Shown: piece after piece, positions 55,241-64,000 of the stretch | Layout: the number at the start of each line of letters is the position of its first letter | Position numbering within the stretch: the stretch's first letter is position 1 | Assembly (NCBI GenBank): GCA_007844125.1 | Contig: CM017558.1 | Span: 46,138,164 to 46,202,163 of the forward strand | Origin: Sinonovacula constricta | Lineage: Eukaryota > Mollusca > Bivalvia > Cardiida > Solecurtidae | Length of the DNA stretch: 64,000 nucleotides | Reading direction: 5' to 3' | The notes under the pieces: generated by a model | Database searches by the model: none | Seen by the model: only the letters and a program-made list of their open reading frames with translations | Told to the model about the DNA's origin: nothing | Program-made: the position numbers and the translations under genes

Positions 55241-55825
55241 ATGAAGGAAGCAATTAGGAGAAAAAGGAAGCAATTAGGGTGCTTGCCCAGGTCGAAGTAC
55301 GACATTATTGTCAGATGTTTAAACGGATCGTTCGATGTCCCTGTGAAGAAACGGACACCTGAAGAGAATAATTGTTTGGCCATGATTAGAAAACGTAAGG
55401 ACTTCGAGCTTGGTGACCGGGGTTCTTTATTGTGTGGCGGAAAGCAAGTCCTTGTGAAAGAAGATCTTCCTAGATTTGTTGAGAAGATGTTCATGGAAAA
55501 CAAAGGATGTGGAGCAAGGGTTATTTACAACAAACTGAAAGTAAATTACACGGGGTTCTCGGAACAAGCTATCCTTGAAATACTGTACAATAGCAAGTAT
55601 TACCATGAGAAGTATCCGAGATTTACAAACAAGCCAACGCCAAAGACAATTACAGAAGAGGAACCAGGCAAAAGATGGCAGATTGACATAATTAACATGA
55701 AAAATCAAAGTGTTAGCTACAAGGGGTCCACATACAGTTATATTCTACAAGTCGTGGACGTTTATTCTAGGTACGTTATGCCAAAACCAAAACGAAGAGT
55801 TCGCGTGAAGTTGCAAAGGCATTAG
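55241..55825 (+). CDS. Transposon integrase, N-terminal part (before frameshift)
   Basis: The start ATG is immediately after TTATTTCAG. The frame of 194 codons has a basic N-terminus (RRKRKQLG), a helical region (LVKEDLPRFVEKMFMENKGC...QAILEILYNSKYY) and the start of the DDE core: KRWQIDIINM (first Asp) and LQVVDVYSRYVMPKP. No clear HHCC zinc finger is seen. The layout resembles the integrases of KRBA2-type domesticated genes. At about 55,787-55,795 the reading shifts to another frame, and this frame then runs out of family character before a TAG. Confidence 0.85.
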   Translation: MKEAIRRKRKQLGCLPRSKYDIIVRCLNGSFDVPVKKRTPEENNCLAMIRKRKDFELGDRGSLLCGGKQVLVKEDLPRFVEKMFMENKGCGARVIYNKLKVNYTGFSEQAILEILYNSKYYHEKYPRFTNKPTPKTITEEEPGKRWQIDIINMKNQSVSYKGSTYSYILQVVDVYSRYVMPKPKRRVRVKLQRH

Positions 55826-55830
55826 AGGAC

Positions 55831-57780
55831 GTGTTGATGGTTAACCTTGCCCCTGACATCATCCAATGTGACAACGGACTGGAATTTAAAGGCCCTAGTA
55901 TGAAACTTTTGTTGAACAAGTACAACATCAAAATGATCAATAGTAGGCCGTATCATCCTCAATCACAGGGCAAGTGTGAAAGGTCAAACAGTGTTATAAA
56001 GGCCAAGATTCTATTTGCAACAAAAAGTAAACGTGGATTTAACTGGGTCGAAGGGCTTCAAGATTTAGCCTATGCCATAAACACAAGTTTCAAACGAGTT
56101 CTTGGGGGTCTCACGCCCTTTGAAGCCTACTACGGAAGAAGTCATGTTTTTACCAAAGAACGTCATAGTTCTCGTGAAATAAAGAAAACCATACGGCGAG
56201 CAAATAAAAAGGCTTACAGGTCGCTGTTGAAAAACGCAACTTCCCCAAGCAAGTACAAAGTAGGAGAGACAGTATTAATTCGCTATCCCTTTCGAAAATC
56301 CAGGGTGCCAACCAAAAGATATGTTATCGAAGGCAAGGTAGAAAAAGTAAAACGAAATGGTGTTTATATCGTGTCATTTCAAGTACCGAACAAACCCGAA
56401 CTTGGATTCGTAAGCAAATCGGTTGGGGTCGAAAACATGACTAGCCTAACTGTTGCGTTAGAGAAACAACGAAAAATTAAAAAACATTCATTAAAACAGA
56501 ACCGCTCAGAGAAACAAAATCACAGAACTAAGTACTATCATGTTTTAACACACCATGAAAATCTGCAGTTGTTGGATGGGGTGAATATTGCCATGGACCC
56601 AAATCCGGATGGAAATTGTCAATTTGCTGCTATATCGCATCAACTTGGTAAAATTGGTATATACAAAGACGTAGATGCTTTACGTAAGGAAGCAGTCCAT
56701 CACATTGTAGAAAACAGATATTTCTATGAAACTTTTGTCTATGATGAAACATTTGATGAATACGTTAAGAATATGTCTAAGAATGGGACATACGGCGACA
56801 ACCTCACGCTCATTGCACTTATGAGAGAATATAATTTGCAGTGCCTGGTAGTTTCTACCCGAGGACTAGAACACTCATCAATTGTGTCAGCAGATGGAAA
56901 GTTCGATGGTGATGTTGGAACAATTGCATTGGGGTATTTCCCAGAAGGATTTGGCATGCATTACGTTAGTATCCGTATCAATCAACGCGTGTACAAGGAC
57001 ATAATATCACGCTTAGAACAGTCGTATGACAACGGTGACTCTGGCGACAGCGCTGCGTCTGGCGACAACGCTGCGTCTGGCGACAACGCTGCGTCTGGCG
57101 ACAACGGTGACTCTGGCGACAACGGTGACTCCGGCGACACCGCTGCGTCTGGCGACAACACTGCATCTGGCGACAACGATGACTCTGGCGACAACGATGA
57201 CTCTGGCGACAACGCTGCGTCTGGCGACAACGGTGACTCTTGCGACAACGGTGACTCCGGCGACAACGGTGACTCTGGCGACAACGGTGACTCCGGCGAC
57301 AACGGTGACTCCGGCGACAACGGTGACTCTGGCGACAACGGTGACGTCTCTGTGTGTTCAGCCCTGAAAGAGCTTCAAGATATGATAAACAATAGGAGGG
57401 CACAGAGGCGAACGACTTTTCCATTTCTGATGTTACCACTTCACATTCAAGTTGAAATTTTTAAGTTCTGCATACAATCAAACCCGTCAATCCAGTTTGT
57501 GTTGGCGAAGGTCGGCAAACCCTTTAGAGATTTAATAAGGTCAATGAGTTTGCAAACACCTAGAATTTACATTCGGCCGGATATTGGACTAGATACTAGT
57601 AACAGAAATCCTGTTAGCGTTCGTTTCCTATTAACAAGAGCGGGCAGAAACAGCGGTCTTATTTCGGCAATAAAAGAAATCATCAAGGGGCCAAAATGGG
57701 CAAACGCATGGCTGCGTTTGCGTGTTAGTGGAATCGGTTGGTATGATATCATAGATGTCATGTACAGACATTACAGGTGA
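55831..57780 (+). CDS. Transposon protein, C-terminal part: integrase, GPY/F-like, OTU, F-box-like
   Basis: 649 codons are open from the track start. The same frame upstream to about 55,792 continues the integrase (TKSSREVAKALED). Catalytic residues are IQCDNGLEF (second Asp) and HPQSQGKCERSN (Glu), with 35 residues between them: a D,D(35)E core. Around residues 150-210 an SH3-like GPY/F-type module follows (VGETVLIRYPF, KVKRNGVYIVSF). An OTU protease spans about 254-385: DPNPDGNCQFAAIS carries the Asp and nucleophile Cys, GDNLTLIALMREYN is mid-domain, and MHYVSI has the His. A Gly-Asp-Asn/Ser-rich repeat follows (about 398-508), then FLMLPLHIQVEIFKFCI, which reads like an F-box (about 530-577), and a conserved-looking tail. 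The OTU domain would cleave ubiquitin-type chains. The F-box-like part could contact SKP1; that is inference. Confidence 0.88.
   Translation: MLMVNLAPDIIQCDNGLEFKGPSMKLLLNKYNIKMINSRPYHPQSQGKCERSNSVIKAKILFATKSKRGFNWVEGLQDLAYAINTSFKRVLGGLTPFEAYYGRSHVFTKERHSSREIKKTIRRANKKAYRSLLKNATSPSKYKVGETVLIRYPFRKSRVPTKRYVIEGKVEKVKRNGVYIVSFQVPNKPELGFVSKSVGVENMTSLTVALEKQRKIKKHSLKQNRSEKQNHRTKYYHVLTHHENLQLLDGVNIAMDPNPDGNCQFAAISHQLGKIGIYKDVDALRKEAVHHIVENRYFYETFVYDETFDEYVKNMSKNGTYGDNLTLIALMREYNLQCLVVSTRGLEHSSIVSADGKFDGDVGTIALGYFPEGFGMHYVSIRINQRVYKDIISRLEQSYDNGDSGDSAASGDNAASGDNAASGDNGDSGDNGDSGDTAASGDNTASGDNDDSGDNDDSGDNAASGDNGDSCDNGDSGDNGDSGDNGDSGDNGDSGDNGDSGDNGDVSVCSALKELQDMINNRRAQRRTTFPFLMLPLHIQVEIFKFCIQSNPSIQFVLAKVGKPFRDLIRSMSLQTPRIYIRPDIGLDTSNRNPVSVRFLLTRAGRNSGLISAIKEIIKGPKWANAWLRLRVSGIGWYDIIDVMYRHYR
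57025..57354. repeat. In-frame 18-bp minisatellite in the transposon gene
   Basis: About 18 units of GACAACGGTGACTCTGGC or the variant GACAACGCTGCGTCTGGC encode D-N-G-D-S-G or D-N-A-A-S-G. All length changes are multiples of three, so the frame is kept. It separates the OTU from the F-box-like region. Confidence 0.95.
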
Positions 57781-58037
57781 AATATACATGTATATCGGTG
57801 TTTGGAAACCTGTTATGTTATTTTTGTGATTGATGATTATGTTCTTCTACCGGAAATTTGTTGTCATTTGCTCATTTAATGGTAACTTTTTACGAAGCAC
57901 ATTTGGGATATTTTGGCTGCTACTAAAATTAATGTATATATGTATATTATGTCTGGTCAAAATGCTACAGTTGGATTAAAATTTAAATGCTGTTCTATGT
58001 TCTTCAATATTACTTTGAAAAATCCTGTCAGTATACC

Positions 58038-58043
58038 AATAAA
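58038..58043 (+). terminator. Candidate polyadenylation signal of the transposon gene
   Basis: AATAAA 258 bp after the stop at 57,778-57,780, before the GAT array. Confidence 0.45.
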
Positions 58044-58112
58044 TGAAAAAAGTACAAGTTTGTTGAATCTCTTGAATGAAACAAATTATAAAATACAAAA
58101 TGTAAAATGAAT

Positions 58113-58664
58113 ATGTGATGATGATGATGACAAAACATTTGTGATGATGATGATGGTAAAAAAATTGTGATGATGATGGTGGTGGTGATGATGATGACAG
58201 TGGTTATGATGATTGGGGTTTGATGATTGTGGTGATGATGATGATGATAATGATGATGATGATGATGATAACAAACGTTTTGGGATGATGATGACAGCGA
58301 TGTTTATCGGACGATGATGATGGTTATAATGATGATGATAAGATTTTAGATGATGATGACGGCGATGTTTATCGGCCGACGATGATGATAATGATGATGA
58401 TGATAACAAAATATTTGTGATGATGATGATGGCGATGTTTATTGGCCGATGATGATGATGATATTCTCATCGTCGTCATCATCATCACAACATCCTCATT
58501 ATCGACCGAAAACATCGCTGTCATTATCATCACAAAAAAAACTTTTGTGATCACCATTACGATCATGATAATGGATATGATGATGTTGGTTTTGATGGTG
58601 ATGATGATGGTGGTGTTGGTGAAGATAACAACGATGATGATCATTGGGGTGTTGATAATTGATG

Positions 58665-58698
<34 letters not shown>

Positions 58699-58832
58699 AA
58701 CAAACGTATTTTGATGATTATGACAGCGATGTTTATCGGTCGATGATGATTATTATAATGATGATGATTATGATGACAAATGTGTTTTGATGATGCTGAC
58801 GGCGATTTTTATCGGTAGATTATGATGATGAT
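58113..58832. repeat. Imperfect GAT trinucleotide array
   Basis: About 0.7 kb of GAT triplets with repeated larger blocks such as GCGATGTTTATCGG. It directly abuts the right terminal motif array. Met/Asp/Ile-run frames are artefacts. Confidence 0.93.
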
Positions 58833-58837
58833 GATGA

Positions 58838-59031
58838 GTGTGTACCATATTCGGAACGAATGTGGTACATTTTTCATCCGAATATGGTACAAGTTTGTAC
58901 CATATTTGGTCAGGCATTTTACCCCAAAACTGCAGATACGTATATGGTACAATTAGACAGTTGTACCATATTCGGCCGAATATGGTACAAATTTGTACCA
59001 TATTCGTTTTTGTACCAAATACGGTCCGACA
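58838..59031 (-). repeat. Right terminal inverted repeat and motif array
   Basis: The last 69 bp (58,963-59,031) pair with the left end. From 58,838 the array has further GTACCATATTCGG and CGAATATGGTAC copies in both senses, and shares ACGTATATGGTAC with the left array at about 52,640. Confidence 0.9.
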
Positions 59032-59037
59032 AGGCAT

Positions 59038-62000
59038 CCTGTTCTTTCCTCTATCTCTAGGACATTTCCCATGATTTGCCAGTGTCGCATTGTGGTGGTC
59101 CATGGTGACTCGAATTGTTTTAACTACGATATATCAAAGAAGTACAACACAAATATACTTTATGGTACGACCTATCGATTTATTTTTTCACACTACATTT
59201 GTTGACAATTGATCACAAACCATTGATTGTTTTCCAGTCTCTGCTAAAATAAACTTTCGTCGGTTTAGACAAAGTAACGAAGTCCCTGGTAGACACCTTT
59301 TAGTGTTTAATGTCTCATTTAATAAGTCGATACATGATTAATTCCTTTGGCGAAAAAGGCTGTGAATATTCGTTTCAGATATGTTCAGGTGTGTAAATAT
59401 GCTTGTTAAAAATAATTCGACACAGACTAAAATCATCGGACATCGTTGACACCGTCGTTGTCCTCATGTTAAATAATATGATGTGATCAAGTACATATTA
59501 AGTAATTCATTAGACACGTTACGCTTTTCTGTTATGTGAATGACCCAACGTATTGCAGATTCATCGATTTATTAATTAAAACATATGTTAATACTCTTAG
59601 GATTGGTTATCTATTTAGCAGTATATTCCTGATCAAGAAACAGAGCGGTTACTCCAAATAATGGGAATGTGACAAGAAATGTAAAATTGCTCAAATGTTT
59701 TGTTTTATGCGTGGGTGGCATTCGATTGAAAATAAATGTTTACATAAAATTACAAATGCATAATGGTGTTATACCTAAAATACAGTACATTTTAATATAT
59801 TTATTTGATGCTGGGTGGTCGGCAAGATGGTGAGCACGTAACAGAGTACTTGGTATGTGTGTTGTTGTTGTTTTTTTTTTCTTTTTTGTCTTTTTTTTTT
59901 CTTTTGTTTTGTAAAGGTTGTACTTTAGTTTTTATAAAAATTTTAGTAAAATTTTGCCATAGACTATTCGACCATGTTATGTAGTTATTTCCTATTTTTA
60001 ATTAGTTTAAGCACGTTACCAATGCATCTAAGCATAAAGTCGTTTTACAAACATTGCCATCCCAAGATATATGTCATAACCACTGAAACATTAACATTAT
60101 GTCATAGGTACAATGACTCAAACAGAATGGATCAGATTATCTATAACGTAAATCAATGTATGGTTTTAAAACAATTTTGATTGGCATGCATTGTTTAGAG
60201 AATTGGTAGAACATGTTGCCGAACCCGTGCCATGCATCTAGCCGTGGATGACATGTTTTCGAAACGCGTTGTAGGACTTGAGATCTGCAAGGGCAGTCGG
60301 AGATTTTGTTAATTCAGTAAAAGTATGTACATGGTGTATCCCTACATTTTTATCAGAAATTAAATTTAAAAACAAGATTTATGCACAATTGGTAGCATAC
60401 ACTCAATCGTAAACTGACGTTGCAAAGTTGTAAAATGCTGAGCATGACGTCAAGTTATATAGGAATGTCTCATTTATGTGGTAGTTAAACTTTTATGATG
60501 CTGTGTTTTGTAATAACCAGTATTAAGTTCTGAGTTTATTAAAAGGTTTTCATGCATTGATAGCCAGACAGCAAAACTATCTAGTTCCTAATATGGCAGC
60601 TCCCAGCAGACCTGACTGTTTTGGATCTATACTTTTTTTCCTGAGCCAAAACCTATAGACACATGTACATCTCTCTCTCTTCTCTTCTCTCAGATATATA
60701 GATATATAGATACATGGGTGGATGGATGGATTCACTTTCTTCCTTCCCTCCTACGCCTCATTCCTTTCCTATCTCTGTCACCCCAACCACCGGAACCTCT
60801 TGCTACTTTTCTTGGCCCTTTATTGTATATAGTTCTCCACGTAGTATACTTCGTATACCTGGAAGGAATAAAGATTTGTTCTGTTCTGATAATGTAATTT
60901 CTTCTGTCCTTCCACCATTACACGTGCCAAACCATTAACGTTTGCGTGGTGTTTAAAGAATAGTAGCATTTATTGTCTCGCATTTGATGAAATCAAGATA
61001 CTACCAGCAAAGCCAAGTGCCCTCAAACTGAGAGGTGCGTCTGTAACTCTATTATATTACAACAGCCCTCCTGCAGCTAACAAACACCTTTCCTGATAAA
61101 AGTTCGATTCTTCTTGTGCCTTCTTAAAGGGATCTACCACTGCTATTTTAAAATCTCTTCTTTTCGGCCGAAGTTTTGATAAACGTAAGTAATACATATC
61201 TAAAATGCTTTCCAAGTGTTCCACATCTTTCTAGTAACCTATTCAAAAGACTATTTTGCAGACTGTTTCATTTCGTATAGCATGATGACACACTGTGCAG
61301 ATATAATTGTAATAACTATAGTTAATTTTTAATTATATTAAAGTTTCTCCCCGACTGGCTCCTGAACCCTCAAAGTCAATGACCTTTGGACCTATAATTG
61401 CGGGCAACCTTATAGCTGAATGATTCAAACAAAACAAATATCAGTTAAGGTCATCATACATCATTATTTTATCATTTCAAACTTTTACCTTTGCCCTTCA
61501 GAGTGGCATTGTTGTGGGGAAATGATAAAAAAGAAAGTTGAGCAAATATAAGATACATACGCTTTATGTATGATAACTATATCTCAAGCTATGATATTCT
61601 ATTAGCTATGTCATGACAATAGACAATTCTTTACGTACGTCGTCTCAAAATGATTGCACTGGAAGCTTTTAGCTTTAATATGTTTTATCTTAACATAACT
61701 ACTTTGACCCGGTGTGAGCGTAATATTAATAAAAAAAAGCAGACTGTCCCTGTGTGAACAGAATATTGATAAAACCACAAACACCGGGGTACATTGTCTG
61801 TATTTTCCCCCAGGCTGCTTTAATCAACAGTTATTATTTCATCAGTTAGTAAGGCCATTATTTAATTATTTACATTTAAACTTTATTAAACACTAAAGTC
61901 TCGCAATTTTAGTTTATCTATGCCTGTCTTTACACAGAGACTAAATAGACTCAAATTACATTTGTCCGTTAATTGTTTAAGCGGTAGCAATTATTCAGAT

Positions 62001-62300
62001 TCTACGTACATGTATAAGGCTTCAGTATAATGCATTACTATTGGCTTAAATACATTTTATGCAGAAGAAATATGACAGGTCATTGCAACCTAGCATGAGA
62101 AATCGTTTAAGTTTCTGTGGTTACTTATTTTTTGCTGGCTAGAAAAATTTGGCCAAACAATTCCAAGATACCAATAGATTTATACATTAGTATTATACAC
62201 AAGTCAATGGAAGATCCATTTGGGTCTGTGTTAATGGCAGGGTCATAAATCAGCCAATTAAGTCAGATGCGCCACCTCTCTTCCTACCTCCCCCACCTGT
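59038..62300. other. Gene-poor interval right of the transposon
   Basis: No exon or RNA gene was recognised. There is a T-rich stretch at 59,868-59,905 and a short CT/ATAG-rich microsatellite at 60,668-60,713. Confidence 0.4.
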
Positions 62301-63771
<1,471 letters not shown>

Positions 63772-64000
63772 CTGTATACTATGTTGTAGTGTGAATTTTA
63801 GAATAATGCATACATCCGGATTTAACTTTTCTCCTTTATAAACATCAAATGTATTTTTAATTAATTTTCTTTTCGTTTTCACCACTTGTCCAAGTGTCAT
63901 ATCTTCTATATACTGGTGTAAGACTGTTATTTTGTTTGCATCATCCCTACATTGGAATCCAAATTGCCCGACAAATAGGATAATAGGCTTCCTTACTTGT
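63772..64000 (-). CDS. Unidentified exon, cut by the window end
   Basis: The minus strand is open from the window edge for 76 codons to a CAG/GTATAT donor. The product reads KPIILFVGQFGFQCRDDANK, then LHQYIEDMTLGQVVKTKRKL, and ends CIILKFTLQHSIQ. The balanced composition in AT-rich DNA favours coding. It may instead continue to a stop at 63,703. No family was recognised. Confidence 0.35.

Larger units (their letters stand above)
52439..59031 (+). mobile_element. Complete DDE-integrase DNA transposon, Ginger-like
   Basis: A 6,593-bp element is flanked by the perfect direct repeat AGGCAT at 52,433-52,438 and 59,032-59,037. The ends are TGTTGGACCGTATTTGGTAC and, reading inward from the right, TGTCGGACCGTATTTGGTAC, i.e. 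TGT...ACA termini. There is no reverse transcriptase, gag or LTR. It contains one gene (integrase, OTU, F-box-like), a probable 5' untranslated exon with intron, a nested SINE, paired palindromic repeats and trinucleotide arrays near both ends. From memory, Ginger1 elements have TGT-type inverted ends and an OTU or Ulp1 domain but 4-bp CCGG/CCGT target duplications. The 6-bp duplication and the KRBA2-like integrase point to a different lineage, possibly near IS3EU. Confidence 0.88.

Noticed and set aside
55781..55800. Programmed -1 frameshift in the transposon gene
   Set aside because: No slippery heptamer in the correct phase and no obvious downstream pseudoknot; a one-base loss is simpler.
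56978..57439. Open frames on the minus strand and in other plus frames over the Gly-Asp-Asn repeat
   Set aside because: They are shadows of the 18-bp coding repeat in the transposon gene.
52439..59031. Gypsy-type LTR retrotransposon or retrovirus remnant
   Set aside because: The integrase could suggest it, but there are inverted rather than direct long ends, and no gag, protease, reverse transcriptase or primer-binding site.

Overview
The window is AT-rich, intron-containing eukaryotic DNA with sparse short exons, many microsatellites and minisatellites, tRNA-derived SINE pieces, a decayed mariner and a full-length cut-and-paste transposon that carries a retroviral-type integrase. This suggests an invertebrate animal, most likely a bivalve or other mollusc. 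The species cannot be named from the sequence. Exons were called by eye from splice signals, phase agreement and family motifs, so gene ends are less certain than exon cores.

Layout. 0.8-1.5 kb: CA/GA microsatellites and two facing copies of an interspersed repeat. 2.4-6.9 kb (minus): a compact gene for a RING-Cys-relay (RCR) ubiquitin ligase matching only the C-terminal end of MYCBP2/Highwire. The splice phases agree throughout and two of its exons are a tandem duplicate. 7.8-9.4 kb: a dead mariner between TA target sites. 9.7-10.1 kb: a 38-bp minisatellite. 10.4-14.8 kb (minus): a three-exon, about 183-residue macro-domain (ADP-ribose-binding) protein. 16-19 kb: weak minus-strand exon candidates. 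20.9-40.7 kb (plus): a long-intron gene for an unrecognised, disordered, basic/serine-rich protein. Its large introns hold orphan exon candidates, a minisatellite, promoter-like motif clusters and trinucleotide arrays. 43-52 kb: many copies of the same interspersed repeat, plus one isolated 144-bp monocarboxylate-transporter (SLC16) exon on the minus strand.

The most notable object is at 52,439-59,031: a 6.6-kb DNA transposon with TGT...ACA inverted termini and a perfect 6-bp target duplication (AGGCAT). It has palindromic GGTAC-motif arrays at both ends, a probable untranslated first exon and intron, and one gene. The gene encodes a DDE integrase, a GPY/F-like module, an OTU cysteine protease, an expressed 18-bp minisatellite and an F-box-like C-terminus. 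One single-base frameshift separates the first part from the rest. It resembles Ginger1 elements in its termini and OTU domain, but the 6-bp duplication and F-box-like tail do not fit my knowledge of that group.

59-64 kb is mostly gene-poor, with a CT microsatellite and an unidentified minus-strand exon running off the window end. No link between the host genes is shown by the sequence. The ubiquitin ligase and the macro-domain protein are both protein-modification factors, but they are separate genes.
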